Positions 1-7,729 of a stretch of DNA of 20,087 bases are shown in pieces. This stretch comes from an uncultured Desulfobacterales bacterium (lineage in GTDB: Bacteria; Desulfobacterota; Desulfobacteria; Desulfobacterales; G020354645). The stretch is from assembly GCA_947259865.1 (NCBI GenBank), contig CAMYNZ010000010.1, positions 1 to 20,087 of the forward strand, given 5' to 3'. The notes below the pieces were generated by a model that had not been told where the DNA came from, made no database searches, and saw nothing but the letters and a program-made list of their open reading frames with translations. The number at the start of each line of letters is the position of its first letter. Position 1 is the stretch's first letter. The position numbers and the translations under genes were made by a program.

Positions 1-1675
1 CATCTCGCATGGCATAGCTGGCATTTGTACTGAGATTGAGTAAAACCTGATGGATTTGAGTCGGATCTGCATTAATGTAACCGGCATTCTTTTCAACCAA
101 CTGACGAATTTCAATGCTGGCGGGTAACGTGGCCCTGAGCATTTTCAGGGCTTCACTGATCAGGGGGTCGATTTGAACCGGTCTGAGCTCGGTTGCACCC
201 TGCCGGCTGAAGGCCAGAATCTGGCTGACAAGATCCCTGGCACGATAGGCCGATTTAAGCGATAGCACCAGGTGTTGCCTTGCCTTGATGTCTTTGGGGA
301 GATCCAAAATCGCAAGCTCCGTATATCCCAGGATTGCAGCCAGAATGTTATTGAAATCATGTGCAATTCCTCCGGCCAGGGTTCCGATGGCCTCCATTTT
401 TTGGGCCTGCTGCAGTTGTGATTCCAAGTGTTTACGTTCTGAGATATCTTCGATCATACCGTCATAGTATTTTATTTTTCCGTTATCATCTTTAACACTT
501 ACCACCGTTACGGATGCGATAAATGGAGAGCCGTCTTTTCTTTTCAGGTTCAACTCCTCATTTTGGGCATATCCCTTTTGCAACATTATTTTATTGAACT
601 TTACCCGATCATCGGGGTTCTGGTATAGATCAGCTACGGCAACTGAAAGAAATTCATCCCGGTCAGAAAATCCGAACATGGTCACGATGGCCGGATTGGC
701 TTCGATAAAGCTGCCCTTTGATCCAGGAGTATTTCGATATATTCCGACACTGAGATTATTGGTCAATGTCTCATACCTTTCTTTGCTTTCCCGAAGTTCT
801 TTTTCATAATGTTTGCGATCGGTGATATCCTGAACCGCACCATAGATGTGCGTTACCCGTTTTGTTTCCTCGCTCCATACCGGTATACCGTAGTCACGCA
901 TCCAGCGCGTTTCTCCGTTTTTGTGAATAATACGATATTCAACAATACTGGCTTTACCGCCCAGCAATGCTTTTAACTGTCCCAGGGGAATGGACATATC
1001 ATCCGGGTAAATCATGGCTTCCCATCCGCCCTTTGCGGTTAATTCTTCAGCCGTAAATCCGGTGATTCTTGCCATGGCCCCCGTTACCCAGTCACTCGTC
1101 AGCAGACCATCAGCATCGACTCGAAAGGCATACGCAAAATCCGAGGTGAGTTCAGAAATAATCCGGTATCGTTCTTCGGATTCAATTATGGCCTGCTCCG
1201 CCTCAATTCTTTTGGTCACATCTTGGGTCAAAACAAGTTTGGCTTTTCTTCCTTCAAAATTGAGGGTGTGAGATGTAATTTCGACGAATATGAGTGTTCC
1301 ATCTTTGAGAATGTGTCTCCAAATCCCGGCATCGTCGAAACCCTCGGACACCTGGGAAATTTTATTGAGAAGGGCGGGAATATCCTCCGGAGGGCGAATG
1401 TCCTTGATGGTCATTTTAAGGAATTCTTCACGAGTATGACCATAATGTCGAATTGCGGCCTTGTTGACCGCCAGAAATCTGAGGGTTTCCAGATCATAGA
1501 CCCACATGGCGTAGGGATTGTTTTCGTAGATTTTTTTGTAAATTGCGTCAGATTCGTCCGGGTTTTTTATGTTTGGATCCGGCTGCTTGCTCTCCAATTT
1601 TTGTGCCGCCACCTGTTGGCGTAAATTTTCGAGCTCAGTAACGAGCTGTTTTTTGGTTTTTTTATCGTCTTTCAT
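1..1675 (-). CDS. PAS-domain sensor histidine kinase (3' end cut by window)
   Basis: The minus-strand frame is open from ATG at 1675 to the window edge (558 codons seen). Residues 1-35 are charged and probably coiled. Three PAS-like sensor segments follow at about 45-155, 170-288 and 300-415. The second and third end in PAS/PAC-type endings (DITDRK, DISERK). The dimerisation and phosphoacceptor region contains GGIAHDFNN with the phosphorylatable His at 439. The last visible residues (HQVLLNLSTNA) are the start of the HATPase N box, so the catalytic domain lies outside. I see no signal peptide or membrane segment, so it should be a cytoplasmic kinase sensing a soluble or redox signal. The AHDFNN form of the H box is common in kinases that carry a C-terminal receiver, but that part is not visible. 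The SD upstream is weak. It is transcribed divergently from the acyl-CoA ligase; a partner regulator is not evident next to it. Confidence 0.93.
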   Translation of the reverse strand, partial: MKDDKKTKKQLVTELENLRQQVAAQKLESKQPDPNIKNPDESDAIYKKIYENNPYAMWVYDLETLRFLAVNKAAIRHYGHTREEFLKMTIKDIRPPEDIPALLNKISQVSEGFDDAGIWRHILKDGTLIFVEITSHTLNFEGRKAKLVLTQDVTKRIEAEQAIIESEERYRIISELTSDFAYAFRVDADGLLTSDWVTGAMARITGFTAEELTAKGGWEAMIYPDDMSIPLGQLKALLGGKASIVEYRIIHKNGETRWMRDYGIPVWSEETKRVTHIYGAVQDITDRKHYEKELRESKERYETLTNNLSVGIYRNTPGSKGSFIEANPAIVTMFGFSDRDEFLSVAVADLYQNPDDRVKFNKIMLQKGYAQNEELNLKRKDGSPFIASVTVVSVKDDNGKIKYYDGMIEDISERKHLESQLQQAQKMEAIGTLAGGIAHDFNNILAAILGYTELAILDLPKDIKARQHLVLSLKSAYRARDLVSQILAFSRQGATELRPVQIDPLISEALKMLRATLPASIEIRQLVEKNAGYINADPTQIHQVLLNLSTNASYAMRD

Positions 1676-2151
1676 CAATCACACTCTAGCCTGATATTGG
1701 CTCTCAGGTTTTATTAAAGAGTATATCGTCGCTTTTGTTGAAAACTTTAGCCCCGATCCCGTCAGGCCGAAAGCAGAGATATTTGTTGCCATCGTCAACC
1801 TGTTTCACAATTGCCAAGGCTACAAAGGTTTAAATTAAAACGAAGTAAACCATGGCTGTTGGACCTGAAACTTTCAAAGGCTTTGCCGTTTAAGTGATTT
1901 ATGGCTCGATCAGCTCAAATTTAGGGTATGCAACCTAAACTTTTCGATAACCTCTTTGATAGGCATCCAGTAGACTTCGTCCGATAGGCGAAGTCATTGA
2001 CTTGGGCGGGTTCGGCCCGGGCTGTGAGACAAATTGGCAGTTGACTTACCAATGTGGTTATGGTTGATTGATTATCCATTTTGGCAGGAAATTTGGCTCA
2101 AAAAATCGACGCCACGTTGTTGTTATCTATAATTGGGAAGGTGTCTCAGCC
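1676..2151. other. Divergent intergenic region
   Basis: This gap of about 470 bases separates the kinase (minus) from the acyl-CoA ligase (plus) and should hold both promoters. I find no convincing ORF. The only clear structure is a small hairpin, gacttcg (1973-1979) pairing with cgaagtc (1989-1995). The stretch 2068-2151 stays open in the ligase frame, but its translation does not look like the start of an AMP-ligase. I could not place promoter boxes with confidence. Confidence 0.5.
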
Positions 2152-3666
2152 GTGAATGTCTCCTATATCATCCAGCAGCATGTGAGCGAAAATCCCGATA
2201 AGACCGCTATAATTTTTGGTGAGCGCCGCATATCTTATTTGGCGCTTGACCGCCTGATAAATCGGTTTGCCGGCGGGTTGATGAGTGCGGGTTTAAAGCG
2301 GGGTGAGGTTTTATCAGTATTTTTACCCAGTCTGCCGGAGCTGATAATCGGTTATCTGGGGGCAGTTCGAGCGGGAATTACGGTGAATGTGGTTAATGCC
2401 ATGCTTCGGGAGCAGGAAGTGGCATATATCCTGAAAGACTGCCAAACCCGCGCAATTCTGGTGGATGATAAAAGATTGCCGATAATTGAGCCGGTATATT
2501 CACAGGTGGAATCGCTGGGAAAGGTGATCGTCCTGGGGACTTCGAAAATAGGAGATTTTACCGCATATGATCAAGTGTTAGGTCAGGGCGATGACCAATT
2601 CGAACCCGTAAGGACTGTGGAGAGCGACCTGTGTCACCTGATGTACACATCGGGTACGACCGGATTCCCAAAAGGCGTGATGGCCACCCACCGCAACATC
2701 CGGCACAACGCCGTCAAATTCGGAGCGGTGCACTTTAAGCCGGAGGATACCATCATGGTAGCCACGCCCATATTCCACTGCTGGGGACTGGTCAACGGCA
2801 CCTTTGGGATGCTGTCCCGGGGGGGCACCGTAATCACGGTGGAGCGTTTCTATGCCGATCAAACATTGGCCGATATAGAAAGGCTCAAGCCGACTATTTT
2901 TCAGGGGGTTCCGCCCATGTTCAATCTGCTGCTACGGCAACCGGATTTGACCACCCGGGACCTCTCTTCGGTGGTATTTTGCCTTTCAGCAGCTACCAAG
3001 ATGCCGGAAAATCTGATACGACAGGTGGAGGAACGGCTGAAGTGGCGTTATGCTGAAGCCTGGGGACTTACCGAGGTTTCCTGCGTGGGGACCACCGCAC
3101 CTTTTACCCAGACTCGACTCGGTTCATGCGGCCGGGGCATGGATGATGCCGAGATCAAGGTGGTGGATGATTTTGGTAATACCCTGCCACCCGGACAACA
3201 GGGGGAATTATGCATCAAAGGCACCTGCGTCACCAGGGGGTATCTCAATAAAGCTGAAGCCACCCGGAACGCTTTCGATCCCGAGGGCTGGTTTCATTCC
3301 GGTGACGTGGCTCACATGGATGAAGATGGATACGCTTATATTGTTGACCGTAAAAAAGATATGATCAATGTGGGGGGTGAAAAAGTATTTCCCTCTGAAG
3401 TCGAGGACATGATGCTCGCCCACCCCAAGATAAAAGATCTGGTGGTCGTGGGTATTCCGGATGATTTAAAAGGTGAAGCCCCCAAAGCTTTTCTCCAGCT
3501 CCAGGAAAACGATACGACCACAGAACAGGAAATCAAAGAGTTCTGCAAACTTAATATGGCCCCTTACAAAGTGCCTGTGGCCGTAGAATTCGTGCAGGAG
3601 ATCCCGCGATCTGCATCCGGCAAGGCCCTGAGACGGATGCTGCGGGATATGGAATGGAAAAAGTGA
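2152..3666 (+). CDS. AMP-forming acyl-CoA synthetase (class I adenylate-forming)
   Basis: It activates a carboxylic acid with ATP to an acyl-adenylate and then transfers the acyl group to CoA, in the cytoplasm. All core motifs are present: P-loop YTSGTTGFPKG at residues 165-175, the A5-like AWGLTE, HSGD near 382-385, the hinge DRKKDMINVGGEKVFPSEVE, and the C-terminal PRSASGK with catalytic Lys 491. Length (about 504 aa) is normal for medium- or aryl-type ligases. I chose GTG 2152 (residues VNVSYIIQQHV) because it matches the usual N terminus and has GGGAAGG 10 bases upstream. The frame also stays open to a TTG at 2068, which would add 28 residues of poor quality. Substrate cannot be told from motifs. 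It heads the run of CoA-related genes but is separated from the CoA-transferase by a palindromic repeat, so an operon is not certain. Confidence 0.93.
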   Translation: MNVSYIIQQHVSENPDKTAIIFGERRISYLALDRLINRFAGGLMSAGLKRGEVLSVFLPSLPELIIGYLGAVRAGITVNVVNAMLREQEVAYILKDCQTRAILVDDKRLPIIEPVYSQVESLGKVIVLGTSKIGDFTAYDQVLGQGDDQFEPVRTVESDLCHLMYTSGTTGFPKGVMATHRNIRHNAVKFGAVHFKPEDTIMVATPIFHCWGLVNGTFGMLSRGGTVITVERFYADQTLADIERLKPTIFQGVPPMFNLLLRQPDLTTRDLSSVVFCLSAATKMPENLIRQVEERLKWRYAEAWGLTEVSCVGTTAPFTQTRLGSCGRGMDDAEIKVVDDFGNTLPPGQQGELCIKGTCVTRGYLNKAEATRNAFDPEGWFHSGDVAHMDEDGYAYIVDRKKDMINVGGEKVFPSEVEDMMLAHPKIKDLVVVGIPDDLKGEAPKAFLQLQENDTTTEQEIKEFCKLNMAPYKVPVAVEFVQEIPRSASGKALRRMLRDMEWKK

Positions 3667-3702
3667 AGGGTTGGCCGTTCGTAAGCAGGCTGTGTCGTAA
3701 TT

Positions 3703-3863
3703 CGTCATCCCGGCCAAGTCCCGCGAAGCGGGGGGCGAGCCGGGATTCAGTAATGGCCTGTTAACCTGAGCAAATTCTGGATTCCGCTTCGACTTCGCTC
3801 AGGGTGGTGAGCCTGTCGATCCACGGATCTCCCTCACCTCTGGTGAACTCGTCCGGAATGACG
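3703..3863. repeat. Dispersed palindromic element with nested hairpins
   Basis: The outer ends are inverted: cgtcatcccggc at 3703-3714 against gtccggaatgacg at 3851-3863, a common end sequence of small dispersed repeats. Inside, tcccggc (3708-3714) can pair with gccggga (3739-3745) around a tight mini-hairpin cccgc-gaa-gcggg (3720-3732). In the right half, ggtgag and ctcacc pair around 3806-3838. It has no coding potential and lies between the ligase and the CoA-transferase, so it may also act as a terminator or mRNA-stability structure. Confidence 0.7.
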
Positions 3864-3951
3864 GCTTTTTGCGAATGGTGACATAGTCTCAAAGCGGTTG
3901 AATAGAATTCTTGATAGGGAAATTCCTGATTGGACAAGGAGGTAATTCATA

Positions 3952-4773
3952 ATGAAAAGCATTTTGACCGGTCTCGAAGAGGCTGCAGGGCTTGTAGATG
4001 ACGGTGCCCTGGTTACATTTGGCGGTGCTACTTTTTCGAGGGCTCCGATGGAGTTTGTCCGGGAGCTCGTGCGTCAGGGGAAAAAGAATCTGAACTTGAT
4101 AGATCGCGAACCGGCCATCGATTTTGACCTGCTTATCGGTGCGGGCTGCGTGGCCAAGGTCCGAACGGGGATGTTGGCCTTTGAAGTTTTTGGGATGGCA
4201 CCCAATTTTCGAAAGAAATCGGAAAAGGGAGAAATCGTCACCAAAGAAGGTGCGTGTCAGCCGATTATCGCCGGATTTCGTGCGGCGGCCATGGGTTTGC
4301 CCTCGCTTCCGATAAAAGGAATGCTCGGCTCCGACCTGCTGACCATCAGCGAGGTGATCGGCAGCCAGAAGCAGATAGAAGACCCGTTTACCGGTGAAAC
4401 CATGATTGCGGTTAAAGCCATAGAACCCGATATTGCCGTCATTCATGCCCAAAAAGCGGATGAATACGGCAATGTGAGGATCGAAGGCCCCTTATACGAA
4501 GACGTTATCAAAGCCAAAGCGGCCAGGAAGGTGGTGGTGACCGTTGAAGAATTGATCCCCAACAGTGAAATCAGAAAAAACCCCGAAGCTACGAGTATTC
4601 CACACTTTATTGTTGATGCTGTTGTCGAGACACCCAGGGGTGCGTATCCCTGCTCCTGTTTTAATTATTATGATGTGGACTACGAGCACATCCAGCAATA
4701 TCTCAAGGCGGCGGCCAAGGATCAATTTGAACAATATCTGACTCAAAACGTCTACAGGAGGGCAACCGCATGA
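3952..4773 (+). CDS. CoA-transferase family subunit A (GctA-like)
   Basis: This 273-aa protein has the alpha-subunit fold of class I CoA-transferases of the glutaconate type. Visible family features are the N-terminal LVDDGALVTFGG, the glycine-rich FSRAPMEFVRELVRQGKKNL, IGAGCVAKVR, the central PDIAVIHAQKADEYGNVRIEGP and the VVVTVEELI segment. It should form a heterooligomer with the next gene and move CoA between carboxylic acids. Some relatives (IpdA/IpdB in steroid-ring breakdown) hydrolyse C-C bonds of cyclic CoA thioesters instead, and I cannot exclude such a role. A strong SD (aaggagg) precedes the ATG. Its stop overlaps the start of subunit B in ATGA, which implies translational coupling. 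Confidence 0.9.
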   Translation: MKSILTGLEEAAGLVDDGALVTFGGATFSRAPMEFVRELVRQGKKNLNLIDREPAIDFDLLIGAGCVAKVRTGMLAFEVFGMAPNFRKKSEKGEIVTKEGACQPIIAGFRAAAMGLPSLPIKGMLGSDLLTISEVIGSQKQIEDPFTGETMIAVKAIEPDIAVIHAQKADEYGNVRIEGPLYEDVIKAKAARKVVVTVEELIPNSEIRKNPEATSIPHFIVDAVVETPRGAYPCSCFNYYDVDYEHIQQYLKAAAKDQFEQYLTQNVYRRATA

Positions 4774-5531
4774 GTGCTAAGATCGAGACACCGGATCTGA
4801 TGATCCATGCCATGGCTGCCGAGATCGAAAATCACGCCACTGTTTTGCATGGTGTTTCTTCACCATTGCCAATTCTGGCCATGAGCGTTGCACGCCAGAC
4901 CCATGCCCCGGATATGGCCTATATTTCAGGAGCGGAGGGTGTTGATCCCGAGCTTGACAGAATTTATCCTTCGTCTTTTGATTCCCGGCATAATCGCAAT
5001 GCGGTCGCATATTTCGGTTTGCACGAGGCCTTTGACCTGGCACAACGGGGAGAATTGAGCACGATGTTTCTGGGTGCGGCCCAGATCGACCGTTACGGCA
5101 ATACCAATCTGAGTGTCATCGGGGATATTGACCGTCCCAAAGTTCAACTACCGGGTGGAGCGGCGTCTGCATTTTTGATGCCCATTACACCCAAAGTTGT
5201 GATCTGGGCCACGCGTCATTCCAATCGGGTGTTTGTTGAAGAAGTGGATTTTGTGACCGGCCAGGGCTATAACAACCGTTCCGAGGTTTGCAAGAAAAAC
5301 GAAATTGTGGTGATATCAAATCTGGGAGTCATGAATTTTAAAAATCCGGATCGGATGATGCAGATCCAGAAATACCACCCGGGACATACCGTTGACGAAA
5401 TTAAGGAAAACACCGGTTTCGATCTCAAGGTAGCCCCGGATGTGGCCGAGACCCCTGTTCCCGGTCAGGGGATCATTGAACTGATCAATCACATAGATCC
5501 GGACGGGGTCAGGTACAGCGAATTTCATTAA
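4770..5531 (+). CDS. CoA-transferase family subunit B (GctB-like)
   Basis: This 253-aa protein is the beta partner of the preceding subunit and overlaps it by four bases. Family signs are the long MSVARQTHAPDMAYISGAEG segment, the FLGAAQIDRYGNTN motif, the glycine-rich GGAASAFLM and the C-terminal VISNLGVMNF. In true glutaconate CoA-transferase the beta subunit carries the catalytic Glu at about residue 54. Here E56, in SGAEG, is the only acidic residue near that place and may be the equivalent. If so the pair is a transferase; if it does not align, an IpdB-like non-transferase role becomes likely. The inverted repeat just downstream probably ends the transcript. Confidence 0.88.
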   Translation: MSAKIETPDLMIHAMAAEIENHATVLHGVSSPLPILAMSVARQTHAPDMAYISGAEGVDPELDRIYPSSFDSRHNRNAVAYFGLHEAFDLAQRGELSTMFLGAAQIDRYGNTNLSVIGDIDRPKVQLPGGAASAFLMPITPKVVIWATRHSNRVFVEEVDFVTGQGYNNRSEVCKKNEIVVISNLGVMNFKNPDRMMQIQKYHPGHTVDEIKENTGFDLKVAPDVAETPVPGQGIIELINHIDPDGVRYSEFH

Positions 5532-5536
5532 CCCGC

Positions 5537-5640
5537 TTTACGGGCCTGATGCGTCCATTTGCTGTGTTATCAGGGGTTCGCGGTATTACAATACAGCTTC
5601 ACCCCTGATGCCGTGCAACTGAACGCATCAGGCTCGTAAA
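5537..5640. repeat. Long imperfect inverted repeat
   Basis: The left arm (5537-5577) and right arm (5601-5640) are imperfect reverse complements over about 40 bases: tttacgggcctgatgcgt pairs with acgcatcaggctcgtaaa, and atcaggggt with acccctgat. The 23-base loop holds a smaller palindrome, gtattacaatac. It starts six bases after the CoA-transferase stop codon, so it could act as a terminator or 3'-end stabiliser. Its size and end symmetry also fit a MITE-like dispersed element. Confidence 0.8.
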
Positions 5641-5736
5641 ACAAACAACTATCGGGTTTTTTAGCAAGACATTAATGGGTTAATTTTGGCTTCGGTGTCA
5701 AAATTAAATTTCAAATGAAAGGAAAGGGAACTTATC

Positions 5737-6519
5737 ATGGCAGATTTAAAAGAGGTTGAACATGCTTTGAACACGTACGTCCGTCCGCTCACCTTCCCGG
5801 TGGCCATAAAAATGCTCAAATCGGAGGACGAAATACCCGAAAAGACCCGCCGGCCATTTCAGCAAATGAAAAAAAAGGTAGCCATATGCCAGGGAATCGG
5901 TATGGCCAGGAAATTAGGATGGGCCATTGCGATGGGCAAGGAAGACATGCAATGTTCCCTGGGGGCGGCCCCTTTCGGTTTTTTCAAGAACATAAATTTT
6001 TTTGATGAAGGAAATATAGCTGCGGGCATGTTCACCGCTTCAAAGGAAGTCGGAAAAAAAGAGGAGGACCTTATTGATCGGTTTGATTATGGGGCCTACA
6101 GTCATATTCTGGTGGCCCCCATCAGTCGCGCGGCATTTGAACCGGATCTGCTAATGATGTATGGAAATCCGGCACAGATTATGAGACTCATCCAGGGGGC
6201 GCTGTTTAATGAAGGTGGGGCGGTGCAGTCTTCCGCAATGGGTCGGTTGGGGTGTGCATCCATTATTACGGTAGTGAAAAACAACGAATGCCGGTTTCTG
6301 GTCCCCGGTAACGGAGATAGAATTTTCGGCATGACCCAGGACTATGAGATGTCCTTTATGATTCCTGGCTCCAAGTTGGATTCGGTACTGGATGGTCTGG
6401 CCCAAACCCATAAATCCGGAATAAGATACCCCATCACCAGTTTTTTTAATTTTGAAGGAACCTTCCCGCCGTCATACCAGGAGCAAATGAAGATCTGGCA
6501 GGAGGAAGGAGAATTGTAA
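5737..6519 (+). CDS. DUF169 family protein
   Basis: This 260-aa soluble protein has no signal peptide or membrane segment. I recognise the DUF169 (COG2043) pattern: an N-terminal LTFPVAIKML with a KTRRPF segment, AICQGIGMARKLGW, EDMQCSLGAAPFGF, MYGNPAQIMRLIQG, LGCASIITVV and CRFLVPGNGDRIFGM. Four cysteines (51, 73, 173, 185) sit in or next to conserved blocks and could bind a metal or cofactor; that is inference. The biochemical role of the family is not known to me. Start: ATG after gaaaggaaaggg. Its TAA is followed directly by the ATG of the UroD/MtaA-like gene, and the SD for that gene (ggaggaaggaga) lies inside the DUF169 3' end, so the two proteins are very probably made together. Confidence 0.85.
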   Translation: MADLKEVEHALNTYVRPLTFPVAIKMLKSEDEIPEKTRRPFQQMKKKVAICQGIGMARKLGWAIAMGKEDMQCSLGAAPFGFFKNINFFDEGNIAAGMFTASKEVGKKEEDLIDRFDYGAYSHILVAPISRAAFEPDLLMMYGNPAQIMRLIQGALFNEGGAVQSSAMGRLGCASIITVVKNNECRFLVPGNGDRIFGMTQDYEMSFMIPGSKLDSVLDGLAQTHKSGIRYPITSFFNFEGTFPPSYQEQMKIWQEEGEL

Positions 6520-7554
6520 ATGGAAACCTATACCGGACGACAGCGGGTTGCGGCGGCTTTTAAAAAAACCTTTACCGACCAGGAAATCGAAATTGACAGA
6601 ATTTCCGCCTATCCCATCATGGGCCAGTGCAATGCCCAGCTTGTGGGTGCCAGCATAAGGGAGTTTTTGCTGGATCCCAAGGTCTTTGTAAAAGCCCAGG
6701 TAGCCGCCTATGAGCGATACAGGCCGGATATCGTGGTCATGCAGGGGGATCTTCTCATGGATGTCGAAGCCATGGGCAATGAACTCAAATTCCCCGAAGA
6801 CAGCATGTGCATATCCACCAAAGTGGCCCTCGAGGATAAGGGCAAACTGAGCAGCCTCCAGCTGGCAGATCCCACAAAGGACGGTCGTATGCCGGTATAT
6901 CTGGAAATTCTGGCCGAAACAAAAGAAATCATCACCGATTCGGTTGTGTCTGCCGTGATTGCCGGGCCCTGGACCATTGCGATTGGTCTCAGGGAGGCTA
7001 GCCGGCTTTTGCGGGATGCGATGAAGGACCCGGATTTTGTCCATGAACTTATGCGGTTTTGCACTCAAATGTCCATGCGGTTCGGAGAAGCCGTTTATCC
7101 CCTGAAGGTGGGGCTGAGCTATTCTGAGGCCCCGGCCTCGTGCAGCCTCATTTCTCCGAAGATATACCGTGAATTTATCTTTCCTTACCATAAAGAGATC
7201 GTCGATCATTTCAAGGAGAAAAAGGTCGGGACAGGACTTCATGTTTGCGGTTATGCGGATCCCATCCTGGAAGATATTGTCAATACGGGTGTTACCAACA
7301 TCAGCATCGATGCCCCATCGGATCTGGCCAGGGCCGTGGAGGTTACCAGGGGCAGGGCGGTGCTTATCGGTAATGTAAACACCAATATCTTTTATTCAGG
7401 CAGCCGACAGGACATGGAGCAGGCGATCAAAGATTGCATCGCTGTCGCTCCCAAGGACAGCGGATATGTTCTGGCCTCAGGCTGTGAGGTGCCCGGTATT
7501 GCTCCACCCGAAAAAGTGGATTGGTTTATGGAGCTGGTTAATGAATTGCTTTAG
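6520..7554 (+). CDS. UroD/MtaA-fold methyltransferase-like protein, Zn motif present
   Basis: This 344-aa protein belongs to the uroporphyrinogen decarboxylase / corrinoid methyltransferase (MtaA, MtbA, CmuA) superfamily. The zinc ligands of the methyl-transferring branch are visible: HVC at residues 241-243 and a C-terminal Cys 322 in SGCEVP, at almost the same places as His-X-Cys...Cys in methanogen MtaA. The arginine-rich substrate-carboxylate motif of heme-pathway HemE is not evident at the N terminus, so porphyrin decarboxylation is unlikely. The expected chemistry is activation of a thiol or thiolate acceptor and transfer of a methyl group to or from a corrinoid. No corrinoid-binding protein is found in the window, so the partner must be elsewhere or the function differs. 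It is translationally coupled to DUF169 (TAAATG). Confidence 0.85.
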   Translation: METYTGRQRVAAAFKKTFTDQEIEIDRISAYPIMGQCNAQLVGASIREFLLDPKVFVKAQVAAYERYRPDIVVMQGDLLMDVEAMGNELKFPEDSMCISTKVALEDKGKLSSLQLADPTKDGRMPVYLEILAETKEIITDSVVSAVIAGPWTIAIGLREASRLLRDAMKDPDFVHELMRFCTQMSMRFGEAVYPLKVGLSYSEAPASCSLISPKIYREFIFPYHKEIVDHFKEKKVGTGLHVCGYADPILEDIVNTGVTNISIDAPSDLARAVEVTRGRAVLIGNVNTNIFYSGSRQDMEQAIKDCIAVAPKDSGYVLASGCEVPGIAPPEKVDWFMELVNELL

Positions 7555-7594
7555 TTATTCGACACCATGACACGAATGAAAAAGATTAAAAATG

Positions 7595-7691
7595 TCTCTC
7601 GCAAAGGCGCTAAGACGCCAAGGCGCCAAGATGATTTAAATTATAGATTCTAATTATTTTATTTCGCGAGCTTTGCGGCTTTGCGTGAGAT
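7595..7691. repeat. Dispersed inverted repeat (tctcgcaaaggcgc type)
   Basis: The left arm beginning tctctcgcaaaggcgc pairs imperfectly with the right arm ending ggctttgcgtgagat (ending at 7691). The left side also carries the tandem sub-repeat gacgccaaggcgcc. From memory this sequence type is a frequent dispersed repeat in environmental bacteria. It fills the gap between the UroD-like gene and the second ligase, and may separate them into two transcripts. Confidence 0.7.
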
Positions 7692-7729
7692 AAAAATTGG
7701 CTAAAACAACATTATTGGTGAGGTGACAT

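Noticed and set aside
1223..1624. Plus-strand ORF of 133 codons inside the kinase gene
   Set aside because: It lies opposite the PAS domains of the minus-strand kinase, has no recognisable motif and no SD; it is a shadow of the real gene.
1973..1995. Riboswitch in the leader of the first ligase
   Set aside because: Only one 7-base hairpin is clear; no known riboswitch core could be recognised.
2081..2098. Possible sigma54 promoter (ttggcagg...ttggct) upstream of the first acyl-CoA ligase
   Set aside because: The spacing of the GG and GC dinucleotides is off by one base (11 between instead of 10), and GG rather than GC sits at the expected place.
2068..2151. N-terminal extension of the acyl-CoA ligase from TTG 2068
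   Set aside because: The 28 extra residues (IIHFGRKFGSKNRR and on) do not resemble family N termini, and GTG 2152 has a better SD.
3889..4452. Minus-strand ORF of 187 codons opposite the CoA-transferase A subunit
   Set aside because: It is antisense to a clear, conserved gene, and its translation is rich in His, Arg and Asn without a domain.
6472..7242. Minus-strand ORF of 256 codons opposite the UroD/MtaA-like gene
   Set aside because: It is long but fully antisense to a well-recognised gene; composition (many His and Gly) is typical of an antisense shadow.
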